The translations under genes and the position numbers were made by a program. Shown here in pieces: positions 1 through 8,072 of a DNA stretch of 45,561 nucleotides. The notes beneath the pieces are model-generated. The model was not told where the DNA came from and ran no database searches. It saw only the letters and a program-made list of their open reading frames with translations. Position 1 is the stretch's first letter, and the number at the start of each line of letters is the position of its first letter. Source of the stretch: Burkholderiales bacterium (GTDB lineage Bacteria > Pseudomonadota > Gammaproteobacteria > Burkholderiales > Burkholderiaceae_B). Where the stretch lies: contig JAJTDO010000015.1 in NCBI GenBank assembly GCA_021300475.1, positions 1 to 45,561 of the forward strand, read 5' to 3'.

Positions 1-13
1 CCCGCGACAGCAT
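1..13 (-). CDS. 5' end of an unidentified gene, cut by window edge
   Basis: An ATG on the minus strand at 13..11 overlaps the TGA stop of the folB-like gene (TGATG junction), the usual sign of translational coupling in a tightly packed operon. Only four codons (Met-Leu-Ser-Arg) lie inside the window, so the product cannot be identified. In some Burkholderiales the gene after folB is ttcA (tRNA 2-thiocytidine synthetase), but nothing here proves that. Confidence 0.3.
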
Positions 14-402
14 CAAAGTCTCGCTTTGCACTGCGCCCACTCCTCTCGATTGACCTTCAGCGTAATGCCGACATCGCCTTTTTCAACCAGCGCCTTCGGA
101 CTTTTTTGAATGGATGCGACAACTTCACTCACCAAAACGTTGGAAAAACAGAAATCCATCAGGTCTTCGAGCAATTCCTCTATCAAATCGACATGCGCCT
201 GCTTCTGCCATGAAAGAATAAAACACAAGACGGGCTCATAATCGATTCCATGCTCCAAATGCCTCAACATCCGCATGGTTGTGAACTCTGACTTCATTTC
301 AACAGAAACCAGGAGCCGTTGAGCCTCACCTTTTTCATGGTCATGAATGCCTATTTCCACAAAAATTTCAACGTCTTTGATGCAGGCGATGTATTCAGCC
401 AA
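13..402 (-). CDS. folB: dihydroneopterin aldolase family protein (FolB-like)
   Basis: This 129-residue protein matches the size and pattern of FolB, which cleaves 7,8-dihydroneopterin to 6-hydroxymethyl-dihydropterin and glycolaldehyde in cytoplasmic folate synthesis. Family features visible are the N-terminal IGIHDHEKGEAQ stretch (the IGV/I..E..Q pattern), a central LIEEL helix carrying the conserved Glu, and a late KSPKAL segment where the family has its active-site Lys. The start appears to be a TTG: it is preceded by GGAGA five bases upstream, and no ATG occurs before the conserved core. The gene is divergent from suhB, with 68 bases between them, and its stop overlaps the next minus-strand gene. 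The family also includes FolX-type epimerases, so the exact reaction is inferred. Confidence 0.8.
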   Translation of the reverse strand: MAEYIACIKDVEIFVEIGIHDHEKGEAQRLLVSVEMKSEFTTMRMLRHLEHGIDYEPVLCFILSWQKQAHVDLIEELLEDLMDFCFSNVLVSEVVASIQKSPKALVEKGDVGITLKVNREEWAQCKARL

Positions 403-470
403 TGCGGTCTCCAGAGAAGGTCAATTACAATACGGTTTAAATCAGTCTTCGAACGTAGAAAGCAGTCATC

Positions 471-1247
471 ATGCATCCCATGCTCAATGTAGCAGTCAAG
501 GCCGCCAGAGCGGCTGGAAAAATCATCAACCGCGCCAGTATGGACCTTGATTTGGTCAAGGTAGGCAGCAAGGGCCCGAACGATTTCGTCACCGAAACCG
601 ATCAAGCCGCCGAAACCGCCATTATCGAAGTGCTTAAGCAAGCCTTCCCTGATCACGCCATTTTAGCTGAAGAAAGTGGCGCCTCCGGTGACTCGGATTA
701 TCTCTGGATCATCGACCCCATTGACGGCACCAGCAACTTCATCCACGGCTACCCCTGCTACGCAGTCTCCATTGCGCTGAAATTCAAGGATCAAGTCGTT
801 CAGGGCCTGATTTACGATCCAGTGAACAACGACCTCTACACCGCAGGTCGCGGTGAAGGTGCTTTCCTGAACAACAAACGCATCCGGGTGAGCAAGCGCC
901 TGCGCATGAATGAAGCATTGGTGGGCGTTTCCTGGCCCGCCAGCAACGGCAACCAGGAAAGCCGTTTGGCTCAACAATTCGCCAGCCTGAATGCCAACTC
1001 GGTTGGTGTGCGCCGCTCCGGTTCGGCCGTCATGGATCTGGCTTACCTGGCGGCCGGCCGTCTGGACGCCTATGTTGCCCATGGTCTGCAACCGTGGGAC
1101 ATCGCAGCCGGAGCGCTCATGGTTCAAGAAGCCGGTGGACTGGTCACCGACTTCTCCGGAGAAACCGACTATCTGGAAAACGGCAACCTGATTGCCGCCA
1201 ATCCAAAACTGCTGCCACTTATTTTGCGCAGCCTGCAAAACGTCTGA
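471..1247 (+). CDS. suhB: inositol-1-monophosphatase family protein (SuhB)
   Basis: The 258-residue protein is a member of the Mg2+-dependent, Li+-sensitive inositol monophosphatase / SuhB family. Motif A, DPIDGTSNFIHGYP, lies near residues 84-97, with the upstream metal-binding Glu-Glu in AEESG (about residues 65-69). Motif B, WDIAAGALMVQEAGG, is near residues 210-224. Length is close to E. coli SuhB (267). SuhB hydrolyses inositol-1-phosphate and in enterobacteria also acts in rRNA antitermination complexes; which role dominates here cannot be seen. ATG 471 is the first Met; a second in-frame ATG three codons later is possible and the ribosome site is weak. It is the first gene of a plus-strand run followed by mutS. 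Confidence 0.92.
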   Translation: MHPMLNVAVKAARAAGKIINRASMDLDLVKVGSKGPNDFVTETDQAAETAIIEVLKQAFPDHAILAEESGASGDSDYLWIIDPIDGTSNFIHGYPCYAVSIALKFKDQVVQGLIYDPVNNDLYTAGRGEGAFLNNKRIRVSKRLRMNEALVGVSWPASNGNQESRLAQQFASLNANSVGVRRSGSAVMDLAYLAAGRLDAYVAHGLQPWDIAAGALMVQEAGGLVTDFSGETDYLENGNLIAANPKLLPLILRSLQNV

Positions 1248-1257
1248 GTTCACTGTG

Positions 1258-1280
1258 GGTCAAGGCGACTTCGCCTGACC
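1258..1280 (+). other. imperfect hairpin downstream of suhB
   Basis: GGTCA-A-GGCG pairs with CGCC-TGACC around an ACTT loop, with one bulged A. It begins 10 bases after the suhB stop. A T-run (GTTTTT) occurs only about 15 bases later, so it is not a classical intrinsic terminator; it may protect or end the suhB transcript. Confidence 0.4.
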
Positions 1281-1313
1281 AACAACGCTGCAAAGTTTTT
1301 CTGAAATGGTCAC

Positions 1314-1340
1314 AATAGCGACTGTCGTCCAGTCGCTATT
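1314..1340 (+). promoter_or_regulatory. perfect 11-bp hairpin just before the mutS start codon
   Basis: AATAGCGACTG (1314-1324) is perfectly complementary to CAGTCGCTATT (1330-1340) around a 5-base loop. The right arm ends five bases before the mutS ATG and occupies the place where a ribosome binding site would lie; the remaining bases GCCCC are not Shine-Dalgarno-like. It may be an operator at DNA level or a translational control hairpin in the RNA; the sequence alone does not tell which. Confidence 0.55.
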
Positions 1341-1345
1341 GCCCC

Positions 1346-3958
1346 ATGTCGGAAGTTTCCACTCCAGATTTATCTTCGCACACCCCCATGATGCAGCAGT
1401 ACCTGAGGCTGAAAGCCCAGGCGCCAGACATGCTGCTGTTCTACCGCATGGGCGATTTTTATGAGATGTTTTTTGACGATGCGCTAAAAGCGGCGCAACT
1501 CATGCAAATTACCCTGACCCACCGCGGGCAATCTGCCGGCCAGCCCATTCCAATGGCTGGCGTGCCATTTCACTCGGCCGATCAATATCTGGCCAAACTG
1601 GTTGCTGCCGGCCAATCCATCGCCATTTGCGAACAGGTCGGCGAGCCTGGGCAGCAAAAGGGCCCCATGGAGCGGCGCATTGTCCGCATCATCACCCCGG
1701 GCACCTTGACCGATGCCAACCTGCTGCCCGACAGGGAAAACCGTCCGTTGGTGGCTGTATGTACACAGTCGGGGCGCTGGGGCGTTGCCAGCCTGAGTCT
1801 CTCGGCAGGCAGTATTGAATTGCTGGATGTAGAGGCCGGGTTGCTCAGTGCCACGCTAGACCGCTTAAAGCCCGCCGAACTGCTCTTGCCAGACATCGCG
1901 CTGCAAGCCGCCTGTCTGCCCTGGCGCGGCAATGAACGTCCAAGCTGGCACTTCGACCCGGAACAAGCCGCCTCCCAGCTCAAAACCCTGCTGGGGGTCA
2001 GCGCGCTTGAACCCTTCGGCGTTGAAAACGCGCCGCTGGCCTGCGGTGCCGCAGGTGCGCTGCTCAGTTATGCCAAAGCCACGCAGAGCGATCAAAACGC
2101 GTTACGAAACATCACCGAACTTGGCGTCAAATCAGAAAACGAAGCGGTGGTGCTGGACGCCAGCGCCCGCAGAAACCTTGAAATCACAGACACGCTGCAA
2201 GGTGGCGCAGACCAGCACACCCTGCTGGCTGTTCTTGACCAGTGCGCCAGCGGCATGGGCAGCAGAAAACTTCGCCAATGGGTCACCGAACCCATCAGGC
2301 AACTGAATCGCTTGCGTGAAAGACAGGAATCCATCGGCTGGTTGATGGCAAGCGCCATCACCCCAACCTATGAAGCGGTTCTGGACAACATTCGGGGTAT
2401 CAATGACATCGAGCGCATCGTCTCCCGCATCGCACTGAAGTCGGCACGCCCCCGCGACCTATCCGGACTCAGAAGTTCGCTGCAAGCCTTGCCCAAGCTT
2501 CAAAAAGTACTGCTGGCAATACCCTCCTCGGCTTTGCAGACCGTTCCAGCCCGCATCGCGCAGTTGTCTGCGGCATTGACGTTCAATGCAGACGTACTGG
2601 CACAACTGGAAGCCGCCATCGCAGCAGAGCCCGCCTCCATGGTCAGGGATGGCAACGTCATGGCAGACGGATTTGATTCTGAACTTGATGAATTGCGTGC
2701 CTTGCAACAAGGCTCCGGCGAGTTCCTCATCGAACTCGAAACCCGCGAACGCGCATCCACCGGCATTTCAACGCTGAAAGTGGAGTACAACCGCGTGCAC
2801 GGTTTCTACATTGAAATTCCCACCGGACAAGCCGACAAAGCACCTGAGCACTACCGCCGCCGGCAAACCATGAAAAATGCCGAACGCTTCATCACACCGG
2901 AATTAAAACTTTTTGAAGACAAAGCGCTGTCTGCAAAAGACCGCTCACTGGCACTGGAAAAAAAGCTCTACGAAGCCCTGCTGATCTGGTTCGAGCCGCA
3001 CATCGCCAGCCTGTCGCAGGTGGCCCGCGCCATTGCGGAAATCGATGCCTTGGCCAGTCTGGCAAAAGTGGCCGCTTTGCGTTCATGGGTCTGCCCCGAA
3101 CTTAAAAACAGCCCGGGCATACACATTGAGGGCGGGCGTCACCCGGTGGTGGAAACCCAGGTTGAACGCTTCACACCCAACGACACAGAGCTCCACAGCC
3201 TCAGGCGCATGTTGTTGATTACCGGCCCCAACATGGGCGGAAAATCCACCTACATGCGTCAAACCGCGCTGATTGTTCTGTTAAGCCACATCGGCAGCTA
3301 TGTACCCGCCAAGCGGGCCCAGATCGGTATTGTCGATCGGATTTTTACCCGCATCGGCGCCTCAGACGACCTCGCAGGCGGACGATCCACCTTCATGGTG
3401 GAGATGACGGAAGCCGCCACCATTTTGCGGCAAGCCACGGAAAACAGTCTGGTGGTGATGGACGAAATCGGCCGTGGCACCAGCACATTCGATGGTTTGT
3501 CGCTTGCTTGGGAAATCGCTCGCCAGTTGGTGAATAAAAACCGCTGCCTGACGCTGTTTGCCACCCACTACTTTGAAATCACGGAATTGGCACTTGAGCA
3601 CACTGAGGCGGTGAATGTTCATTTGAGCGCCACCGAGTACGGACAAAATCTTATTTTCATGCACAGTGTTGAAGCCGGGCCTGCAAATCGCAGCTTTGGG
3701 CTGCAGGTCGCAAAACTGGCTGGACTGCCCGCCCAAGTCATCAAACACGCACAAAAACGTTTGCTGGGTCTGGAAGAAAAACAAAAGCGGTACGACAATC
3801 AAGGCAGCCTGTTTGACACGGACGCTGCCCCTGAAAAAAACATGCCCTCCCTGCATGAAGCAGTTGGCATCATTGCAAAAACAGACATTGATCAGTTGTC
3901 GCCAAAAGCGGCGCTACAACTCCTTTATGAACTGAAAGACTTATGCGACAACCCCTGA
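1346..3958 (+). CDS. mutS: DNA mismatch repair protein MutS
   Basis: This full-length MutS (870 residues; E. coli 853) recognises mismatches and small loops and recruits MutL using ATP. The N-terminal mismatch-binding Phe-X-Glu lies in GDFYEMF (F38, E40). Connector, lever and clamp regions fill the middle. The ATPase domain shows Walker [10 protein letters not shown] near residue 627, the Walker B region [15 protein letters not shown] and the switch segment LFATHYFEI. The C-terminal tail ends in a helix-turn-helix dimerisation region. The start at HTPMMQQYL context is standard for betaproteobacterial MutS, although no Shine-Dalgarno sequence precedes it; an 11-bp hairpin does. The 3' end overlaps the next gene by 16 bases, so the two are probably co-transcribed. 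Confidence 0.98.
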   Translation: MSEVSTPDLSSHTPMMQQYLRLKAQAPDMLLFYRMGDFYEMFFDDALKAAQLMQITLTHRGQSAGQPIPMAGVPFHSADQYLAKLVAAGQSIAICEQVGEPGQQKGPMERRIVRIITPGTLTDANLLPDRENRPLVAVCTQSGRWGVASLSLSAGSIELLDVEAGLLSATLDRLKPAELLLPDIALQAACLPWRGNERPSWHFDPEQAASQLKTLLGVSALEPFGVENAPLACGAAGALLSYAKATQSDQNALRNITELGVKSENEAVVLDASARRNLEITDTLQGGADQHTLLAVLDQCASGMGSRKLRQWVTEPIRQLNRLRERQESIGWLMASAITPTYEAVLDNIRGINDIERIVSRIALKSARPRDLSGLRSSLQALPKLQKVLLAIPSSALQTVPARIAQLSAALTFNADVLAQLEAAIAAEPASMVRDGNVMADGFDSELDELRALQQGSGEFLIELETRERASTGISTLKVEYNRVHGFYIEIPTGQADKAPEHYRRRQTMKNAERFITPELKLFEDKALSAKDRSLALEKKLYEALLIWFEPHIASLSQVARAIAEIDALASLAKVAALRSWVCPELKNSPGIHIEGGRHPVVETQVERFTPNDTELHSLRRMLLITGPNMGGKSTYMRQTALIVLLSHIGSYVPAKRAQIGIVDRIFTRIGASDDLAGGRSTFMVEMTEAATILRQATENSLVVMDEIGRGTSTFDGLSLAWEIARQLVNKNRCLTLFATHYFEITELALEHTEAVNVHLSATEYGQNLIFMHSVEAGPANRSFGLQVAKLAGLPAQVIKHAQKRLLGLEEKQKRYDNQGSLFDTDAAPEKNMPSLHEAVGIIAKTDIDQLSPKAALQLLYELKDLCDNP

Positions 3959-4923
3959 AACACTGCTTGAGCACCCTGAGCATTTTTTTTGGTTTGGCCC
4001 ACTGCAATTTGGCGGACGCGCAGTCGTTTTCATTTGCAGCCATCGGCGACCTTCCCTATTCCGTGGTGGATGAACAAAATCTGACCGATGTGCTTGCCGA
4101 CATTGATAAAAGCCAGTCGGCGTTCACAGTGCATTTGGGAGACATCAAATCGGGAGGGGAATCGTGCGAAGATGCTTTGCTGCTAAAACGAATCAGCCTG
4201 CTCAACCTCAGTCAAAAGCCCTTGCTGCTGGCGGTGGGCGACAATGAATGGACAGACTGCCACAGGCGCACGGCAGGTGCCTACCAACCAGTGGAACGCC
4301 TGGCATTTTTAAGAAAAACCGTGTTCTCAAAACCTGTTTCGCTGGGGCAGCAAAAATTGGCCTTTGAACAACAGGCCCAAGGCTCGGAAGGGCCTTCGGA
4401 AAACTACCGCTGGATTAAAAATGAAGTGATGTTCATTGTTTTGAACATACCCGGCAGCAACAACAATTACTGGGGGCAGTTTGCCCAAGACAGTCCGGAA
4501 AATCAGGAATTCAACATCAGAAAAAAATTCAATGACGCTTGGTGGAACAGTTCTTTGCAGCACGCAAAAAAAAGCCAGGTAAAAGCGGTTGTTGTCAGCT
4601 TCCAAGGTAACCCCTTTGAGGCTGATGGCGCAAGGCAGCACGCCCCTGAAAAACGCGATGGTTATCTGGAATTCAGAGACCTGCTGGCCAACGGCTTGAA
4701 AGACCTCAACAAGCCCGCGCTGCTGCTGCATGGTGACACCCATTCACACCGCATGGATCAAGCGCTGAAAGATGCCGAAGGAAAGCCGCTGAACAAGGTT
4801 AAGCGCCTGGAAACCTTCGGTTATCCGTTCACCAGAAACTGGGTGGAAATCAAGGTGAACACAGAAAGAGAGTATCCGTTTGAGCCTGTGATACACAGGC
4901 TCAGTGTCACCACGGAACATTAA
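3943..4923 (+). CDS. exported calcineurin-like metallophosphoesterase
   Basis: The 326-residue protein starts inside the last codons of mutS. Residues 1-26 form a signal peptide: basic start, hydrophobic stretch [11 protein letters not shown] and an Ala-Asp-Ala cleavage site before QSFSF, so the mature enzyme should be periplasmic. Metallophosphoesterase motifs are recognisable: IGDLPYS (D36), HLGDIKSGG (D67), VGDNEWTD near residue 100 in place of the usual GNHE, and LHGDTHSHR (H263, H267, H269) in place of GHxH. These would bind a two-metal centre. The substrate is unknown. The link with mutS is positional only; nothing suggests a repair function. A strict family name is not recognised. Confidence 0.75.
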   Translation: MRQPLKHCLSTLSIFFGLAHCNLADAQSFSFAAIGDLPYSVVDEQNLTDVLADIDKSQSAFTVHLGDIKSGGESCEDALLLKRISLLNLSQKPLLLAVGDNEWTDCHRRTAGAYQPVERLAFLRKTVFSKPVSLGQQKLAFEQQAQGSEGPSENYRWIKNEVMFIVLNIPGSNNNYWGQFAQDSPENQEFNIRKKFNDAWWNSSLQHAKKSQVKAVVVSFQGNPFEADGARQHAPEKRDGYLEFRDLLANGLKDLNKPALLLHGDTHSHRMDQALKDAEGKPLNKVKRLETFGYPFTRNWVEIKVNTEREYPFEPVIHRLSVTTEH

Positions 4924-4936
4924 GACCAGAGGTGTT

Positions 4937-5446
4937 TCAATGCAGTGAACCCGGATCAATCAGCAATGGGTCAGGCTGTACGCTGCCACGCTCTAGCTCT
5001 TCCTCTGTGGCGATGCGGATTTCACTGATGATCAGGTGGTAGCGAAGCGCAATGCCTGCCAACGGATGGTTGCCATCCAACACCACTTTGTCTTCGGAAA
5101 CGCCGGTCACTGTCCAAATTTGAACCTCGTCATCGTCCAGTGGTTCTTCCTGTTCAGGAATACCTTCGAACTGCATGCCGACTTCCAACTCTTCTGGAAA
5201 CAAATGCCTTTCTTCAACCTGAATCAATTCAGCATCGTATTCACCAAATGCATCCTCAGGCTCAACCTGAACCCACAACTCTTCACTGACCTCACGACCC
5301 TCAAGCGCGTGTTCAATGGCTTCAAACACGTCGCCATAACCACCGTGCAAATAAACCATGGGTTGATCAGCGTCCTGAATCATTTCGCCCTGAGCGTCCC
5401 ACACCTGATATTTCACCGTAACCACGGTATCCTTGACAACCTGCAT
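4937..5446 (-). CDS. slyD: SlyD-type FKBP peptidyl-prolyl cis-trans isomerase
   Basis: The protein (169 residues from the chosen start) has the SlyD layout: an N-terminal FKBP half-domain (KDTVVTVKYQVWDAQGEMIQ), the FKBP hallmark YLHGGYGDVFEAIEHALEG, an inserted-in-flap chaperone domain beginning near VQVEPEDAFGEYD, and return to the FKBP fold at DGNHPLAGIAL. It would catalyse proline isomerisation and act as a cytoplasmic folding helper. The His/Cys-rich nickel-binding tail of E. coli SlyD is absent. An in-frame extension to 5503 exists, but the ATG at 5446 has GGGGAG about seven bases upstream and fits the family start. It converges with the metallophosphoesterase gene and diverges from the oxygenase gene. 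Confidence 0.9.
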   Translation of the reverse strand: MQVVKDTVVTVKYQVWDAQGEMIQDADQPMVYLHGGYGDVFEAIEHALEGREVSEELWVQVEPEDAFGEYDAELIQVEERHLFPEELEVGMQFEGIPEQEEPLDDDEVQIWTVTGVSEDKVVLDGNHPLAGIALRYHLIISEIRIATEEELERGSVQPDPLLIDPGSLH

Positions 5447-5520
5447 ATTGCACTCCCCGACCTTCTTCGGAATAAACCCTGACTTACAATCATACAACAC
5501 CACCCGCCTCTCATTAAATC

Positions 5521-6708
5521 ATGCCATCGAACTCACCCAATTTAGATCACCAAATTCCTGAACATGCAGTGCTGACTCAGCTCGGCGATGTTTCAGTAGC
5601 GCAGTTCATGCGTGAAGACTGGCATGTCAATGCCAAGGTATTTAGAAACGTTTTTCCCGACTTCAATCCAGTCTGCAGCATTGATGACTTGCTTGAACTG
5701 GCCACACAGGGAGAAGCAGAAACCAGACTCATCACGGCCTTCAACGGACGGTGGGAGATGCAGGCGGGTCCGCTGGATTCCCTCCCCTCCCTGTCAGAGC
5801 GACACTGGACAGCCTTGATACAAGGCCTGAATCTTCACTTGCCATCGGCTGCGGCATTGCTGAACCGATTCCGTTTTGTACCCGAAGCAAGGCTTGATGA
5901 CTTGATGGTCAGCATCGCAAGCGATGGCGGCGGAGTCGGCGCTCACTTTGACTCCTACGATGTATTTTTACTGCAAATGCATGGACAAAGGCGTTGGCGA
6001 ATCAGCGCACAAACAGACCTCAGCCTGGAACCGGACCTGCCGCTAAAAATCCTCAAAAACTTTCAAGCCACCGAAGAGTTTGTTCTCAACCCTGGAGACA
6101 TGCTGTACCTGCCACCGCGCTATGCACACGAAGGTGTGGCCATCGGAGAATGCACAACCCTGTCCATCGGGTTCAGAGCCCCCACCGCTGCAGAATTGCT
6201 GGCCAGTGTCTACCGGCAGGCTGCAGACGACATTGAACAGCATGCAGAACTGCTGAACCACCGCTTCCAAGACCCCCTCAGAGGCGCTTGTTCGAACCCC
6301 GGGGAATTACCGCAAGACATGCTGAGCTGGACGCAACAACTGCTAAGCCAGCAACCCGTTGCAAAAGACAGCATCATCAAAGGTTTGTTGGTTCACTGCA
6401 CAGAACCCAAAGACACGGTTTACTTTGATCCACCACCGCGCTCCACCCAAGCTTCGAAAGCGTTAAGAGCGCTTCACGGCCAAGGCATTGAACTGTCTGA
6501 AAAGTCCCGGCTTATTTGTGCATCCCACCACTTTTCAATCAATGGCGAACTGTTTGAATATGAGGACGAACAGATGAAAACGTTGATTCATGCGCTCAGC
6601 GCCACAAGAAAACTGGACAAGCAACCCAGCGATCAACTGACAAGTCAATCGCCGTTTATAAGATGGTGCGTTGATATGTTTAACGCGGGTTGGTTGAAGT
6701 TCCGTTAA
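5521..6708 (+). CDS. cupin / JmjC-type ribosomal oxygenase (RoxA/YcfD family)
   Basis: This 395-residue protein belongs to the bacterial Fe(II)/2-oxoglutarate ribosomal oxygenases, whose E. coli member YcfD (RoxA) hydroxylates an arginine of ribosomal protein uL16. The iron-binding triad is visible: H142-x-D144 in GAHFDSYDVF and the distal H203 in PPRYAHEGVA, preceded by the strand GDMLYLPP. HGQRRWRI after the HxD is a typical JmjC/cupin-8 segment. The C-terminal half carries the dimerisation and winged-helix-like region of this family. The start is 75 bases from the divergent slyD start. The exact ribosomal target is inferred from the family. The gene ends 226 bases before the small lipoprotein gene. 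Confidence 0.85.
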   Translation: MPSNSPNLDHQIPEHAVLTQLGDVSVAQFMREDWHVNAKVFRNVFPDFNPVCSIDDLLELATQGEAETRLITAFNGRWEMQAGPLDSLPSLSERHWTALIQGLNLHLPSAAALLNRFRFVPEARLDDLMVSIASDGGGVGAHFDSYDVFLLQMHGQRRWRISAQTDLSLEPDLPLKILKNFQATEEFVLNPGDMLYLPPRYAHEGVAIGECTTLSIGFRAPTAAELLASVYRQAADDIEQHAELLNHRFQDPLRGACSNPGELPQDMLSWTQQLLSQQPVAKDSIIKGLLVHCTEPKDTVYFDPPPRSTQASKALRALHGQGIELSEKSRLICASHHFSINGELFEYEDEQMKTLIHALSATRKLDKQPSDQLTSQSPFIRWCVDMFNAGWLKFR

Positions 6709-6820
6709 AAAACCACATGGAAATACATAAAAATCGCAGTCAACCCATTTGAGGCTTGAAACGTTTAAAGAAAAGTGTTGGATTAGAGACTACACCCTAG
6801 CTTTTATTGCTCAGTATGTT

Positions 6821-6848
6821 TTGAAAATATGAATAGAAAAGTTAGAAT
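6821..6848 (+). promoter_or_regulatory. sigma-70-type promoter of the small lipoprotein gene
   Basis: TTGAAA (6821-6826, five of six consensus bases) and TAGAAT (6843-6848, five of six) are separated by 16 bases in an AT-rich stretch. Transcription would begin near 6855 and give a leader of about 80 bases before the ATG at 6935. This is among the best-formed promoters in the window. The 226-base intergenic region holds nothing else that I recognise. Confidence 0.65.
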
Positions 6849-6934
6849 TGCACCATTGTTGAAAAGCATGTTCGCCCACAACAAGTGATTGAATTAAAAA
6901 CCATCACATCAACCGTCGTTTAAAGGAAATAATT

Positions 6935-7138
6935 ATGAAGAAGTCCCTTCTGTTGGCATCCCTGTTGGCTATCGCTTTGACCGCTTGCGGCAAAAAAGAA
7001 GAAGCTCCTGCTGCTGCTCCAGCTGCTGCTCCAGCACCTGCTGCTGCTCCAGCCGCTGACGCTGCTGCTCCAGCCGCTGCTCCTGCTGCCCCAGCCGCTC
7101 CTGCTGCTGACGCTGCTAAGCCAGAAGAGAAGAAGTAA
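6935..7138 (+). CDS. small Ala/Pro-rich lipoprotein
   Basis: The 67-residue product starts MKKSLLLASLLAIALTACGKKEE: a lipoprotein signal peptide with lipobox LTAC, Cys18 being the expected lipidated residue. The mature part is almost entirely Ala and Pro with a few Asp/Glu/Lys and ends in KPEEKK, so it is probably disordered, a tether or spacer in the envelope. Ala is encoded mostly by GCT and Pro by CCA, an unusually uniform codon choice that, with the good promoter, a clear AAAGGA ribosome site and a strong terminator, suggests high expression. Similar short lipoproteins exist in Burkholderiales; no function is known to me. The ORF is not an artefact of low complexity because signal peptide and regulatory sites all agree. 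Confidence 0.8.
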   Translation: MKKSLLLASLLAIALTACGKKEEAPAAAPAAAPAPAAAPAADAAAPAAAPAAPAAPAADAAKPEEKK

Positions 7139-7145
7139 TCTCTTC

Positions 7146-7200
7146 GTTGCCTTCAGGCAACGCAAAAAAGCCGACTCTCTTGTTGAGGTCGGCTTTTTTT
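7146..7200. terminator. intrinsic terminator, bidirectional
   Basis: A short hairpin GTTGCC-ttca-GGCAAC (7146-7161) is followed by AAAAAAGCCGAC (7163-7174) pairing with GTCGGCTTTTTT (7188-7199), closed by a T-run. The second hairpin has A- and T-runs on both sides, so it can end the lipoprotein transcript on the plus strand and the long minus-strand operon coming from the other side. Confidence 0.85.
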
Positions 7201-7234
7201 ATCTGTTTTTTTTGATTGTTTTTCGCAACTTAAA

Positions 7235-8032
7235 TTACAAAGTCTGCCAGTCCAATCCATTGGCTTGGTCTGCAAACCGGAACTCTCCACTGTAGCCGTT
7301 CAAGGTCTGGCTCCAACTGTTGAGCACACGGTCCGGATGGTTTGTGTTCTTACTCAAGTGTGCCGCCACCAAATACCGCAGAGACGCTTTTTCAACGGCC
7401 GCCAAAATCTCATGGGCTGCATCGTTGCTCAAATGCCCGTAGTCGCCTGAAATACGCTTTTTCAATGAGCCCGGATACTCTGACCGACTGAGCATCTCAC
7501 CGTCATGGTTACTCTCAAGTACCAAAGCGTCGCAGCCAGACAAGTGCTTGATAATGTGAGGTGTTGAGCGTCCGCAGTCGGTCATGATTCCGAAGCGGTG
7601 CACACCGTCGGTGACAGTGAACTGGGCGGGTTCAGCAGCGTCGTGCGGCACGGTGAAGGGTTGAATGTGCAAGTCGCCTATGGTCCAAGCGCGCTCAGGG
7701 TTGAATACCCGCACCTTGTCTTCGTCCAGCCATTTTTGATCAACCAGTCCGGCTTGCACAGAAGCGCGAAACGTCCCCATGGTTGAGTAAATTTGCACCC
7801 CGAACTTTCTGGCCAGCTTAAACACACCACCCACGTGGTCATCGTGTTCGTGGGTCACCAAAACGCCTTGCAAGTCAGCCGGGGACAAGCCCCGCAACGC
7901 GAGACGCGCCACAGTTTCTTTCAGCGTGAAACCACAATCGATCATGATGCGTGTGGGACGCCCGTCAGAGCTTTTCGACTCCAACAGCCAGGCGTTGCCC
8001 TCACTGCCACTGCCAAGCGCACAGAACCGCAT
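7235..8032 (-). CDS. MBL-fold metallohydrolase (YycJ/WalJ-like)
   Basis: The 265-residue cytoplasmic protein has the metallo-beta-lactamase signature HEHDDHVGG (H61, H63, D65, H66) after the strand GVLVT, and further metal ligands in TVPHDAAEP, MTDCGRS, LESNHD and AAHLSKNTNHP. Its opening FCALGSGSEGNAWLLES is characteristic of the YycJ/WalJ branch, which has been described as nuclease-like. It is the last gene of the nine-gene minus-strand block and follows bamC by 40 bases, an arrangement seen in other Burkholderiales. A DNA or RNA substrate is only inferred from the branch. Confidence 0.85.
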   Translation of the reverse strand: MRFCALGSGSEGNAWLLESKSSDGRPTRIMIDCGFTLKETVARLALRGLSPADLQGVLVTHEHDDHVGGVFKLARKFGVQIYSTMGTFRASVQAGLVDQKWLDEDKVRVFNPERAWTIGDLHIQPFTVPHDAAEPAQFTVTDGVHRFGIMTDCGRSTPHIIKHLSGCDALVLESNHDGEMLSRSEYPGSLKKRISGDYGHLSNDAAHEILAAVEKASLRYLVAAHLSKNTNHPDRVLNSWSQTLNGYSGEFRFADQANGLDWQTL

Positions 8033-8072
8033 TAAATTGGGCTCACAACCAGATAGAATTCAAAGATTGAAA

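Noticed and set aside
663-1253. 196-codon minus-strand frame opposite suhB
   Set aside because: No family similarity, and the plus-strand suhB frame explains the coding signal.
5447-5503. N-terminal extension of slyD
   Set aside because: The ATG at 5446 has a strong ribosome site and matches the family; the extension has neither.
6995-7125. Tandem GCT/CCA repeats as a possible satellite or CRISPR-like array
   Set aside because: The repeats are codons of the Ala/Pro lipoprotein; there are no regular unit and spacer lengths.
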